Source: Prochlorococcus sp. AG-355-P07 (lineage in GTDB: Bacteria > Cyanobacteriota > Cyanobacteriia > PCC-6307 > Cyanobiaceae). Taken from it: 64,000 bases of DNA. Position 1 is the stretch's first letter. Every line of letters starts with the position of its first letter. The DNA lies in contig QCEN01000001.1 of assembly GCA_003280575.1 (NCBI GenBank), forward strand, positions 124,001 through 188,000, read 5' to 3'. The notes beneath the pieces were generated by a model. That model had not been told where the DNA came from and searched no databases. It was given only the letters and a program-made list of their open reading frames with translations. Both the position numbers and the translations under genes were made by a program. Shown piece after piece: positions 1-8,114 of this stretch.

Positions 1-783
1 AGTTATATTTACATGAGCAGGATTGGGTATTATTAATTTTATTTTTTCTGCTAAAGAAGCATCTCTTGGACCTTTAACTCCATCAAGCATCCTTGCGACA
101 TAATAATGATTAACGATACCAATACCGCAAGTTCCCTGCCCTACAGCTCTTATTAATGAAGAATCTCCAGAAAAATAGGGAGTGGAGACATTTGATATCA
201 AATCCTTAAGCCAAATTTTTGTTTGGCCAACGCCTTTCTTTGCTATTTGATTAGAAACCAAAGATTGATTATAAGGACTTTTTCTATTTCTTAGACATAC
301 TTTTCCTTTAAAAGAAGGATTGGTTAGATCCTCAAAATTTTTGATTTTTGTAATATCCACAATATCCGGATTTGCGATGATTACCCTTAATCGCCTAGTA
401 AGGCCAAACCATTTATTTCTAGGATCTCTCAAATTATTTGGAACACTATTTTCTAGAATATTTGAATTAATTTTTTGAAATAAATTTGCCTTTGATGCAT
501 TTTGAATTCTTGCTGCATCAACAAGAATTACTAAATCAGCCTGAGAATTTTTACCCTCTCTTTTTAAGCGCTCAATTATAGCTTTTCCATCTGTTTCTAT
601 ATATCTAACTTTGATGCCAGTTTGTTCTTGAAATTTTTGATAAACCTCTTTATCTGTATTGTAATGTCTCCCAGAAAATAACCTAACCTCCTTCTCTGCA
701 GAATTTACAGGCTGATTATTTAGAAGTAGCGATAATGTCGCTGCAGTAAAAAATAGCTTTTTTAAATAATTGTTTAATTTCAT
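1..783 (-). CDS. futA: Fe(III) ABC transporter substrate-binding protein, IdiA/FutA type (partial)
   Basis: The reading frame starts with ATG at 783 and runs off the left edge, giving 261 codons of the N-terminal part. It opens with a basic stretch and a hydrophobic segment ending near NSAEKEV, which reads as a secretion signal. The mature part begins with LFSGRHYNTDKEVY and contains GIKVRYIETDGKA and a later GTCGIGIVNHYY, typical of the periplasmic ferric-iron binding proteins FutA/IdiA of cyanobacteria (extracellular solute-binding family 1). The family binds Fe(III) with tyrosines and delivers it to an ABC importer. Its placement a few kilobases from isiB and a Pcb/IsiA-type antenna fits an iron-stress role; that link is inference. 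The C-terminus and transporter partners lie outside the window. Confidence 0.9.
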   Translation of the reverse strand, partial: MKLNNYLKKLFFTAATLSLLLNNQPVNSAEKEVRLFSGRHYNTDKEVYQKFQEQTGIKVRYIETDGKAIIERLKREGKNSQADLVILVDAARIQNASKANLFQKINSNILENSVPNNLRDPRNKWFGLTRRLRVIIANPDIVDITKIKNFEDLTNPSFKGKVCLRNRKSPYNQSLVSNQIAKKGVGQTKIWLKDLISNVSTPYFSGDSSLIRAVGQGTCGIGIVNHYYVARMLDGVKGPRDASLAEKIKLIIPNPAHVNIT

Positions 784-881
784 TTTTTAAAATTGTTATT
801 ATCGTTACATTACAACAAAAAATATGGTAGAAATAACCCAAAAATAAAAAATCACTGTGTCATGTATATTTCTTTACCTTA

Positions 882-904
882 GGAAATAACATTCTGTTAT
901 TTTC
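882..904. repeat. Inverted repeat between idiA/futA and glyQ
   Basis: A perfect 8-base inverted repeat (aaataaca, three-base loop ttc, tgttattt) lies at 884-902. A G-C and a G-T pair extend it to 882-904. It sits just past the glyQ stop codon on the minus strand and about 100 bases upstream of the idiA/futA start. It could form a weak hairpin at the 3' end of the glyQ transcript or be an operator for idiA/futA. No strong U run follows it, so it is not a classic terminator. Confidence 0.4.
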
Positions 905-916
905 GGGATATAAATC

Positions 917-1786
917 TTACTTTACTAAGGGAAAGCCCATGAGTTCCCTCTCTAGTATCCATGAAAACGCGACTTCTCTAGCTAACTTTCTGATTTTTTC
1001 TATGTACTGGGCACGATCAGTTACTGATATTACGCCTCTAGCATCAAGCAAATTAAAGGTATGACTACATTTTAAAACATAATCAAGCGCGGGGTAAATT
1101 AGCCTCTTTTCAATTAATGAATTTGCTTCATTTTGATATATCTCAAATAATTTCCTGAGATTTTCAGGATTAGATTCAGAGAAATTATATGAACATTGAC
1201 CTTTTTCAAATTGAAGCCAAATATCGCTATATTTCAGATCTTTGTTCCAATTTAAGTCCCATATACTTTCTTTATCCTGCAAAAACATTGCAATTCTCTC
1301 TAAACCATATGTAATTTCAATTGGTATTGGTTGACAATCAACTCCCCCGCATTGTTGAAAATAAGTAAATTGAGTAACTTCCATTCCATCTAGCCATACT
1401 TCCCAACCTACGCCCCAAGCTCCAAGAGTTGGCGACTCCCAATTATCTTCAACAAATCTTATGTCATGATTTTTAGGCTCTATTCCAAGAGATTCCAGAG
1501 ATTTCAAATATTTTTCTTGAATCCCATCTGGGGAAGGCTTAATTATTACTTGATATTGAAAATAATGTTGTGCACGATTAGGATTATCACCAAATCTTCC
1601 GTCTGTGGGTCTTCTACATGGCTCAGCATATGCAACAGACCAAGGTTCGGGTCCTATTGCCCTCAAAAAAGTATGAGGACTCATTGTACCAGCTCCCTTT
1701 TCAGTATCGTAAGGCTGCATAATTAAACAACCCTCTTTGGACCAAAAATTATTTAAATTTTGAATTATATCCTGAAAAAACATCAA
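917..1786 (-). CDS. glyQ: Glycyl-tRNA synthetase alpha subunit
   Basis: The 289-residue protein matches the bacterial GlyQ family over its full usual length. It opens with [15 protein letters not shown] and has [31 protein letters not shown] and YQYQVI-like motifs (here [13 protein letters not shown]), all class II synthetase catalytic elements. GlyQ pairs with GlyS as an alpha2-beta2 enzyme that charges tRNA-Gly; glyS is not in this window, which is common. There are two adjacent ATG codons at the start and the first is used here. The gene ends 133 bases from the idiA/futA start. Confidence 0.97.
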   Translation of the reverse strand: MMFFQDIIQNLNNFWSKEGCLIMQPYDTEKGAGTMSPHTFLRAIGPEPWSVAYAEPCRRPTDGRFGDNPNRAQHYFQYQVIIKPSPDGIQEKYLKSLESLGIEPKNHDIRFVEDNWESPTLGAWGVGWEVWLDGMEVTQFTYFQQCGGVDCQPIPIEITYGLERIAMFLQDKESIWDLNWNKDLKYSDIWLQFEKGQCSYNFSESNPENLRKLFEIYQNEANSLIEKRLIYPALDYVLKCSHTFNLLDARGVISVTDRAQYIEKIRKLAREVAFSWILERELMGFPLVK

Positions 1787-1926
1787 ATTTTAAGAAGTTT
1801 AGAATTTAGATCAATGCCATTAAACATAATAACAAAGCTTAAAACAAAAAATATTTTAACTCTAATTTCTGAGTAGCATTATCTGGTATTTGGATAGCAT
1901 AAAACTTAATCCAATATAAAAATAAA

Positions 1927-2322
1927 TTAGAAATTTATCATGAAAAAATCTAATGGAAAAGGTCCAAAAGTATTAGATTCTTCTACATCATCATCATATT
2001 GGCAAGTTATTAAAATTCCTTCTCCCAGACCATTCTCAGATCTAACAAAAACATTACCAGTTTTTTGGTTTCCTTTTAAAAAAACACATCCATCAGCATG
2101 AAGTGAATCTAAATTACTAAATTTTATTGAGGAATATTTATTAGAAATTGATTTCAGTGCTTCAATAGCTTTGGTATCAGAAGGTGCCATTATCCCTATT
2201 GTTATCCAATCGGCATTATAAATATTAGTTTCTAGTTCTACTAATAGTTTTTTTTCTTGACTACTGCTTAAATGAGGAGCAGTTCTAAGACTATTTAAAT
2301 CAGCTAATTTATTTATTTCCAT
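1927..2322 (-). CDS. DUF1824 family protein
   Basis: This 131-residue soluble protein resembles the cyanobacterial DUF1824 family. It shows the features I associate with it: an N-terminal helix about sorting through SSSQEKKLLVELE, a segment ADWITIGIMAPSDTKAIEALK, and a C-terminal block GLGEGILITCQYDDD followed by FGPFPLDFF. No signal peptide, membrane segment or catalytic motif is visible. It lies in the same orientation as the MIF-like gene upstream, with 27 bases between them, so the two may be co-transcribed. The function is unknown; the family call comes from recognition of the pattern. Confidence 0.75.
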   Translation of the reverse strand: MEINKLADLNSLRTAPHLSSSQEKKLLVELETNIYNADWITIGIMAPSDTKAIEALKSISNKYSSIKFSNLDSLHADGCVFLKGNQKTGNVFVRSENGLGEGILITCQYDDDVEESNTFGPFPLDFFMINF

Positions 2323-2349
2323 TAAATTAGTACCTAAAAAAATAAATTA

Positions 2350-2682
2350 TTAACCAAAGGTTCTTCCATTCCAAGCCCATAGTGAAGCAGGCACATCCTC
2401 GAAAGAAATATAAATTCTATCTATTGGAATTCCAATTTTTTCATAAACAAAATTAGATATTTGCATTGCCATCTCTGAAGGATTTAAAGAGCCTATTGAC
2501 TTAATTTCTAAAAAGCAACAAGGTCTTTCATCATCAAAATACATTTCTAAATTATCATCTAACTTAGCCATTACAAATCTTTTAGATTTATTTGTTAAAG
2601 ACGCGACTAATATTGAAATTTCTTCAAGTAATTTTTTCTTATCCTCTATTTTGGCTGAAGTAGAAACATTAATATAAGGCAT
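2350..2682 (-). CDS. MIF-like tautomerase (phenylpyruvate tautomerase family)
   Basis: The 110-residue protein is the right length for the macrophage migration inhibitory factor family. It starts MPYINVSTSA, so removal of Met would expose the catalytic N-terminal proline. It has a conserved helix-strand pattern with MAKLDDNLEMYFDDERPCCFLEIKSIG and the C-terminal RIYISFEDVPASLWAWNGRTFG, where the Asn-Gly-Arg-Thr-Phe ending is typical of MIF proteins. Family members form trimers and tautomerise phenylpyruvate or dopachrome-like keto-enols in vitro; the role in cyanobacteria is unknown. A 56-codon frame ends two bases before this start on the same strand. Confidence 0.9.
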   Translation of the reverse strand: MPYINVSTSAKIEDKKKLLEEISILVASLTNKSKRFVMAKLDDNLEMYFDDERPCCFLEIKSIGSLNPSEMAMQISNFVYEKIGIPIDRIYISFEDVPASLWAWNGRTFG

Positions 2683-2684
2683 AT

Positions 2685-2855
2685 TTATGCAGCTAAATTA
2701 TCTTTTTGAAAATCATTTTGTAAATTAAAAGATTTATTTTTTAAAACTTTTTTTGATGAAAGATATGCCATATCGTATTGACTTATTCCGTTTTTATAGG
2801 GATTGAAAAGGGCATTTTTAGATCTACTTTTTTTACTCCTTTTGAATTCAATCAT
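2685..2855 (-). CDS. Small basic hypothetical protein (56 aa)
   Basis: An ATG-initiated frame of 56 codons ends only two bases before the MIF-like start, which suggests translational coupling. The product is rich in Lys and Ser at its N-terminus (MIEFKRSKKSRSKNALFNPY) and later has ISQYDMAYLSSKKVL. There is no membrane segment and no motif I recognise. A purine-rich stretch precedes the ATG weakly. It was found by hand reading of the gap. Its tight spacing is the main argument that it is real; conservation in related genomes would decide. Confidence 0.4.
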   Translation of the reverse strand: MIEFKRSKKSRSKNALFNPYKNGISQYDMAYLSSKKVLKNKSFNLQNDFQKDNLAA

Positions 2856-3008
2856 TTTTAATTAGATTATTATTTAGTAATTTAACTTTTTTTCAATGGA
2901 TGTCTAGTTTTATTTAAAATCTTCAATTCATAGAACGCAAAATAAATTTTTATAACGCAATATGAATATCTATTTACTAAATTTAAAGAACATATATTTA
3001 CGATCATT

Positions 3009-3647
3009 TTGGAAGTCTTAAGTAATTATCAAAGAAAAAAACTTGATGAGAGCAATGATGAAGAATTTTATTCTGATCCAAAATTTGTTTATCATTTAGA
3101 TGCAAACTTCAGGCAATATCTTTCTAATATTTATAAAAAAGAAATTTCAGATGATTCAACAGTCCTTGATTTAATGTCGAGTTGGGATAGTTATTTACCT
3201 AAAGATAAAAAATACAAAAAGGTTGTTGGGCATGGATTAAACAGACGAGAACTTGAGACAAACAAAATTTTTGATACTTTTTGGATACAAAATTTCAATT
3301 TAAACCAAGAGATACCTCTAGATAATGAAAGTGTTGATTATTGTTTAATGGTCGCAGCCTGGCAATATTTACAATATCCAGAAAAGTTAACTAGAGAAAT
3401 CGTGAGAATTTTGAGCAATAACGGTAAGTTCATAATTGCTTTTTCAAATAGAGCATTTTGGCACAAGGCTCCCAACATATGGACTTCATCTACTGAAGAA
3501 GAAAGAATCAAATATGTAAGAAAAGTACTTGTAACAAACGGATTTAATGAACCAAAAATTATTAAAAAGTTTAATAAGCCAACCCTTAATATTATTAATT
3601 TTTTAAATAAAGATCCTTTTTATTGCTTAATTGCTACTAAAGAGTAA
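3009..3647 (+). CDS. Class I SAM-dependent methyltransferase
   Basis: The 212-residue protein has a Rossmann methyltransferase layout. VLDLMSSWDSYLP near residue 55 is the motif I region, although it lacks the usual glycine-rich GxGxG. VVGHGLNRRELETN follows as motif II. DNESVDYCLMVAAWQYLQYPEKLTREIVRILSNNGKFII covers motifs IV and V (quoted here as position 102-140). The substrate cannot be inferred. The start is TTG at 3009 since no ATG gives the full N-terminus. It is separated from the minus-strand genes to the left by a 150-base divergent gap that must hold promoters for both directions. Confidence 0.8.
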   Translation: MEVLSNYQRKKLDESNDEEFYSDPKFVYHLDANFRQYLSNIYKKEISDDSTVLDLMSSWDSYLPKDKKYKKVVGHGLNRRELETNKIFDTFWIQNFNLNQEIPLDNESVDYCLMVAAWQYLQYPEKLTREIVRILSNNGKFIIAFSNRAFWHKAPNIWTSSTEEERIKYVRKVLVTNGFNEPKIIKKFNKPTLNIINFLNKDPFYCLIATKE

Positions 3648-3743
3648 ATAATACTTTTACCAAAATGGTGATGAAATCAAATTTTAGAATCCATAGCCAA
3701 ACTTTTAAATTTTTACTAAAGTTGGATAGATCAAATTAATCAT

Positions 3744-3989
3744 ATGGGTTCTAGAAGAGAAAAATATCCTGAAAAATGTCCTTGGGATCTCGGGCCTAAT
3801 CAACATTTAGCCAATAATGAAAATTGGACACTAAGATTAGGAGAAGCAAACGTATGTTTTAGTAAAAATAAACTAGACAATAATTATTTTCACGTAATTA
3901 GCAATGAAAATGAAGAGCAAATTTTAGCCTTTAGAGCTAGACTCCTTTATCAAAAATTACTTGATAAAGGGTTTAGATTAGTCCAATAA
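3744..3989 (+). CDS. Conserved cyanobacterial hypothetical protein (81 aa)
   Basis: A small soluble protein beginning MGSRREKYPEKCPWDLGPNQ and ending LLYQKLLDKGFRLVQ. Tryptophans at positions 14 and 28 and a Cys at 12 stand out. The protein has no signal peptide or membrane segment. I recognise the general pattern as a small picocyanobacterial conserved protein, but no function is known to me. It follows the methyltransferase on the same strand after 96 bases and is convergent with the DUF3386-like gene, leaving only nine bases between the two stops. Confidence 0.65.
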   Translation: MGSRREKYPEKCPWDLGPNQHLANNENWTLRLGEANVCFSKNKLDNNYFHVISNENEEQILAFRARLLYQKLLDKGFRLVQ

Positions 3990-3998
3990 AAAAACATA

Positions 3999-4649
3999 TT
4001 ACAATAAAGATATTTCCTTGAAAACAAACTTTTGTATTTCCTTTTCTTGATTTTTGTTTAAGTATTTTATTGTTCTCGAATTTAAAATCCAATAATCCCC
4101 AGTTCCTATATTTATAAATTCATCCTCGTATTCTAATTTTTGTGAATTTGGCTTTAATGAATTTGGATCAATTTGTTGACTAGTATATTTTTTACTAAGA
4201 GAACCAATGCCTGTATCTAAGAATTCTTCAACAAATATTTCAATTATCGTTCCATGAATTCTTCTATACACCATATTAATGCAATCATTTTTAACTCTAT
4301 ATTTATCTCCTTCATTTTTGCCAGTTATACTCATTTCAATACCGCTTTCAGAACTTTTAAGAAAATTAAAATTATTTTCTGAATGAACAGCTTCGAATTC
4401 CCTTTTTACCCTGTGTATACATACTTCAAATAACTGAGAGGAAATACTTTTAATAATTCCCTCATCATCTAAATCTTGAATATGTGGTTTAAAGTCTTTG
4501 TCTAATAAAAAATTACCTTTATGAATATTGTGATTAATAAAAAAAATACATTTACCTTGGTAACCATTGAAGTCGTTCTTCCATGTATACCTATTTTCAT
4601 ATGCCTTTCGAAAAATATCCTTACAATTTATTTCTTTAAGATTCTCCAT
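3999..4649 (-). CDS. DUF3386-like conserved cyanobacterial protein
   Basis: This 216-residue protein begins with DIFRKAYENRYTWKNDFNGYQG, the N-terminal pattern of the cyanobacterial DUF3386 family, and continues with repeated beta-rich segments such as YRRIHGTIIEIFVEEFLDTG. It lacks a signal peptide and membrane helices. The family is of unknown function and occurs in oxygenic phototrophs. It lies downstream of the pcb gene on the same strand, but a strong terminator at 4682-4713 separates them, so it is probably transcribed alone or by read-through. Confidence 0.75.
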   Translation of the reverse strand: MENLKEINCKDIFRKAYENRYTWKNDFNGYQGKCIFFINHNIHKGNFLLDKDFKPHIQDLDDEGIIKSISSQLFEVCIHRVKREFEAVHSENNFNFLKSSESGIEMSITGKNEGDKYRVKNDCINMVYRRIHGTIIEIFVEEFLDTGIGSLSKKYTSQQIDPNSLKPNSQKLEYEDEFINIGTGDYWILNSRTIKYLNKNQEKEIQKFVFKEISLL

Positions 4650-4681
4650 TAATTTTTTAAGATTGTGGAAATTATTCTACA

Positions 4682-4713
4682 AAAAAACCTCTCTTTTATT
4701 CAAGAGAGGTTTT
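4682..4713 (-). terminator. Rho-independent terminator after pcb
   Basis: A 12-base-pair hairpin at 4684-4713 (arms aaaacctctctt and aagagaggtttt) has a six-base loop. On the minus strand it is followed by a U run from 4687-4681. It lies 14 bases past the pcb stop codon, so it ends the isiB/pcb transcript. The arms are flanked by A and T runs on both sides, so it could act in both directions. Confidence 0.88.
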
Positions 4714-4726
4714 TTAATAAATTAAA

Positions 4727-5784
4727 CTAGTTTTGAGTGATTTTTGTATTTTCTATATTGTCAAATGCTTGACCAATTTTCTTAAAGTCAAATCCCATAG
4801 CTCTTAATGCGTGCCAAAGATGACCCTGTAAGAAAAAGAAACCTAAGTAAAAATGAGTATTAGCAAGCCAAGCTCTTGAGCTATAAACCCCTGAACCTAA
4901 ATCTACCGTATCACTAAAATAAGGTGCGAATTCAAATTGAAGTTTTAACGGTTCTCCATATAGATCTACTGGATATATGGTTGTATTTGAAGCACACCAA
5001 AAAGCCGCTACAAATGCCATATAAGAAACACCAACTACTGAATATGACAAAATAGCCTCAGCACCAAGTAATCCTTTTCCTTTAAATTCCGTATATTCTC
5101 CAAATTGTTTAGTACAAATATGGAAAACTCCACCAATTATTTCGAGGAAAGCTAGGAAAGCGTGTCCCCCATAACATCCTCTAAACTATCTATTTTTAAA
5201 AAATCAAATTGATGATTCCAAATAGCAGCAATATCTAAATTGTAAACAACTTGCCTTTTAGATCCTATAGCTGGGTCGTAAATTCCATGAATGCGAGCCC
5301 ATTCAACAAACATTATGGCCCCAAGACCAAGAAAGATAAGATGATGGCCAAGAATAAAAGTTAATTTATCTGGATCATCCCACTCAAAATCAAATTTTTG
5401 TGGCTTACTATTCTCTGGATAGTCTCCAAGATCACCTGCAAATTTATTGGAGTGTAATAATCCACCAGCACCTAATACGGCTGAGAAAATTAGATGCAAT
5501 GTGCAAATAACAACAACACCATATAGTTCTGTAATAACACCATTTTCAATACCACCAATTCCAATACCAGCCAGGTGAGGTAAAACAATTGCTTTCTGCG
5601 CACCCATTGGAATAGTGGCGTCGTAACGTGCTAATTCGAATAATCCAAAAGCTCCTGCCCAGAACATCATTAATCCTGCATGGGCTGCGTGAGCTGCTAT
5701 GAATTTACCTGAACGGCCAACAATACCAGAATTCCCTGCGTACCAGTCATAGGTGACATCAGATTTTCCGTAAGTTTGTAACAC
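4727..5784 (-). pseudogene. pcb: Pcb/IsiA-type chlorophyll a/b antenna gene, frameshifted
   Basis: Two frames join to give a near-complete Pcb protein of about 352 residues, the family length. Pcb proteins are six-helix CP43-like antennae around photosystems in Prochlorococcus. The N-terminal part (from GTG at 5784) has VTYDWYAGNSGIVGRSGKF and paired histidines (AAHAAHAG, LGHHLIFLG). The C-terminal part has AWLANTHFYLGFFFLQGHLWHALRAMG. The first frame ends early with VMGDTLS-stop. Adding one base to the five-C run at 5166-5170 restores VMGGHAFLAFLEIIGGVFHI and joins the two parts. The gene follows isiB on the same strand after 143 bases, as in iron-stress isiAB arrangements, so it is probably the iron-responsive copy (pcbB/pcbD-like) and not the main pcbA. 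The deletion could be real or an assembly error. Confidence 0.88.
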
Positions 5785-5927
5785 TTGATTTAAGTAAACA
5801 GCATGTTAAACATATTGCTATTCAGTTTGTTTTTTTCATGTTCTTTACAGAATTAATTACTTATGTAAAAAAAACATATTAAGAGAGAACAAATGTTACA
5901 AATTGGGGGATTAATATCTGAGAAAGC

Positions 5928-6452
5928 TTACTCCAATGAGGGTATTTCACCCTTTAGTTGAGAAGCCCATGTTTCTAGACGTGAATCAGTCAAATCAGAT
6001 TCACTATCTTCATCAAGAGGTAATCCACAAAAGCTCTCTCCGATGACGCTTTTAGACTCATCAAATGTATAGGATGATTTATCTACGTAACCAACCATTT
6101 CAGCACCTGCTTTCAAGAAATAGCTATGAAGTTCTTCCATAGCATCACAATAATTTTCTGTATAGGTAGAAGAATCCCCTAAACCAAAAATTGCAACCTT
6201 TTTTCCAGATAAACTTAGTTCACCAATATCTTCTAAAATTGAATCCCATGCGGTTCCTGATCTTTCTTCATCTGCTCCAGTATTCCAAGTTGGTATGCCA
6301 CAGATAATTCCATCAAGATCTTCGAATTCTGAAAGATCATCCACATCAGATACATCTTTAGGCGCTTCTGCTGAAGAGATAAAGTTGTGAAGACGATCTG
6401 CCACGTCTTCAGTTTTTCCAGTTGTAGTTGCGTAATAAATTCCTACAGTCAT
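5928..6452 (-). CDS. isiB: Flavodoxin (iron-stress electron carrier)
   Basis: The 174-residue protein is a long-chain flavodoxin. The FMN phosphate loop ATTTGKTEDVADRL sits at residues 8-21. A DGIICGIPTWNTGADEERSG segment carries the Trp that stacks on the flavin, and FGLGDSSTYTENYCDAM carries the second flavin loop. Flavodoxin replaces ferredoxin in photosynthetic electron transfer when iron is scarce. It is followed on the same strand by the pcb gene, which matches the isiA-isiB pairing known in cyanobacteria. The divergent 141-base gap to the next gene should hold its promoter; I could not identify a convincing Fur site. Confidence 0.96.
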   Translation of the reverse strand: MTVGIYYATTTGKTEDVADRLHNFISSAEAPKDVSDVDDLSEFEDLDGIICGIPTWNTGADEERSGTAWDSILEDIGELSLSGKKVAIFGLGDSSTYTENYCDAMEELHSYFLKAGAEMVGYVDKSSYTFDESKSVIGESFCGLPLDEDSESDLTDSRLETWASQLKGEIPSLE

Positions 6453-6593
6453 AACTTCAAAATGTTTACATTAAAATGATAAAATCTAAAACCGACAAAT
6501 AAATCTATTTAAAAACTTTTTCATGTAAGATTTTATACTAATCAAGGTAAGAAAAAATTTTTTGAAAACAATTTATAAAACATTTAAAACATC

Positions 6594-7328
6594 GTGACTG
6601 ACAAATTTCAGAATAATATAGAAAACCTTGTTGAAGAATTTAACTTTAATGGGCAGAAAAAGTTCAAATTAATAGTTTTATTTGGTTTATTGGGAGATTT
6701 TGATAGCTTTGAATATGCTATAAATTTGAAAAATTTTATCGATAATAAACAAGATAAAAATTTAGATATTTTTGCAATCGCCATTGGGAACCAAAAAGGA
6801 AAAGAAAAATTTTGCAACTTTACTGGCTTTCGTAAAGAAAATTTAATGGTCGTTTCTAATAACCAAATTCATAACAATCTTAAAGTCTCTAAAGGTTTAG
6901 ATATTGGTTTAGGAGGTTGGATTAATATGCTTTTGATGTTATCCGGAATAAATTCTTTTAAAACAATCAAAGAAGTTATTAGAGGTTATCTCGGAGACCG
7001 AAAAGCACAGCAAATCTATTCAGAATTTGAGAAAATTGAAGTTTTTAAATTTTTTAAATTTTCAGGAAATTCATTCAAACAGGCTTTTGGAGATGGTTAT
7101 TTGAGACCATTTGAATTGGCAACATTTAGATTGAATAACATGAATGAAATAATTCAAAATTGGAGTGATTATATACTTAATGAAAAATATCTTCCTCAAA
7201 GAGGAGCTTCTTTTCTCTTGAACAATAAAAATCAAGTTATTTATAAATTTTTTTCAAATGATGTACTTGGATATTCATCTAATATGAAGGATCCCCTAGG
7301 ATTTTTGACTGAATTAATTAAAGAATAG
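6594..7328 (+). CDS. AhpC/TSA-2 (PRXL2)-like thioredoxin-fold protein
   Basis: The 244-residue product resembles the peroxiredoxin-like AhpC-TSA_2 family found in cyanobacteria. It has KFKLIVLFGLLGDFDSFEYA as the first strand and loop, DIFAIAIGNQKGKEKFC as a middle strand, the characteristic GLDIGLGGWINMLLMLSGI segment (about residues 99-117) and QRGASFLLNNKNQVIYKFFS near the end. In this family the first loop often carries Cys residues; here it reads GDFDSFE with no Cys, so peroxidase activity is doubtful. The GTG start at 6594 is the only good one. It is divergent from isiB. The family call is moderately firm; the function is unknown. Confidence 0.65.
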   Translation: MTDKFQNNIENLVEEFNFNGQKKFKLIVLFGLLGDFDSFEYAINLKNFIDNKQDKNLDIFAIAIGNQKGKEKFCNFTGFRKENLMVVSNNQIHNNLKVSKGLDIGLGGWINMLLMLSGINSFKTIKEVIRGYLGDRKAQQIYSEFEKIEVFKFFKFSGNSFKQAFGDGYLRPFELATFRLNNMNEIIQNWSDYILNEKYLPQRGASFLLNNKNQVIYKFFSNDVLGYSSNMKDPLGFLTELIKE

Positions 7329-7345
7329 TTTTTTAAGATATTTTT

Positions 7346-7609
7346 ATGAATGTAGATATATTCGGATATTTTGCAGCGATTCTAACAACAGCGGCATTTC
7401 TACCTCAATTGATAAAAACTATAAAAACCAAAAGTGCAGATGATGTCTCTTTGACAACATTAATAATGTTTTGTGTCGGTGTTTTATCTTGGATTATTTA
7501 TGGTTATGAAATTTCATCTACACCAATATTGATAGCAAATTTAATTACACTGATCTTAAATCTATTGATATTAATTTCTAAAGTATATTTTTCGAAAAAC
7601 ACAAATTAG
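7346..7609 (+). CDS. SemiSWEET-type small sugar transporter
   Basis: An 87-residue membrane protein with three predicted helices. The first carries the PQ-loop motif GYFAAILTTAAFLPQLIKTIKTKSADDVS (residues 7-35; key Pro-Gln at 20-21), followed by a helix with GVLSWIIYGYE and a third hydrophobic helix. This is the exact layout of bacterial SemiSWEET proteins (MtN3/saliva family), which work as dimers to move sugars across the membrane. It follows the previous gene by 17 bases and may share its transcript. The substrate cannot be read from the sequence. Confidence 0.88.
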   Translation: MNVDIFGYFAAILTTAAFLPQLIKTIKTKSADDVSLTTLIMFCVGVLSWIIYGYEISSTPILIANLITLILNLLILISKVYFSKNTN

Positions 7610-7687
7610 TAGAATATATTCTTAAAATTAATAATTTTTCGATTTATTATTTAAATCTTTATTAAGATAAAAAAAAATTTCCTGATC

Positions 7688-7912
7688 TTGAAAACATCAA
7701 AATGCTGGGTTTGGTTTAAAGGTAGCCTCAATAATAGTGGATATTGGAAAGAAGGGTTCACTTGTACTTTTGATGAGAAACCAGGAGTTTTAATAGAAAG
7801 TCCTGCTTATGTAACTTGTCGGGTTCCTACATGGAGAGTTTTGACTAAAGAACCAGAAAATTTATATGAATCTCCCCTAATCCCTGACAAAGCAATCTGG
7901 AAAATAATTTAA
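7688..7912 (+). CDS. Hypothetical protein (74 aa)
   Basis: A small protein starting at TTG 7688 (MKTSKCWVWFKGSLNNSGYW) and ending with ESPLIPDKAIWKII. It is rich in aromatic residues, with six Trp, and has three Cys at positions 6, 25 and 43. Pro-Ala-Tyr-Val-Thr-Cys-Arg-Val-Pro lies in the centre. No signal peptide or helix is obvious. I do not recognise a family. The reading frame has ordinary codon use for this genome and stands alone between the SemiSWEET gene and the AEC transporter, which supports it being real. Confidence 0.55.
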   Translation: MKTSKCWVWFKGSLNNSGYWKEGFTCTFDEKPGVLIESPAYVTCRVPTWRVLTKEPENLYESPLIPDKAIWKII

Positions 7913-8114
7913 ATCCCAATAAATAATAAAAACTTTCTGACTGCACTACGGCAAGTTAATATTGCTTTAATATATTTTTCATAATCCCATTTTCTCTCTA
8001 TTCATAAATATTGTCCCTTTCTTAATCTTTGGGTTTCTTCTTGGGAAAAGAAATCCAAAGATTTCAAAATATATTGCAAGACCTCTAATAAGATTTGGCA
8101 TTCCTTTAAGTGTA

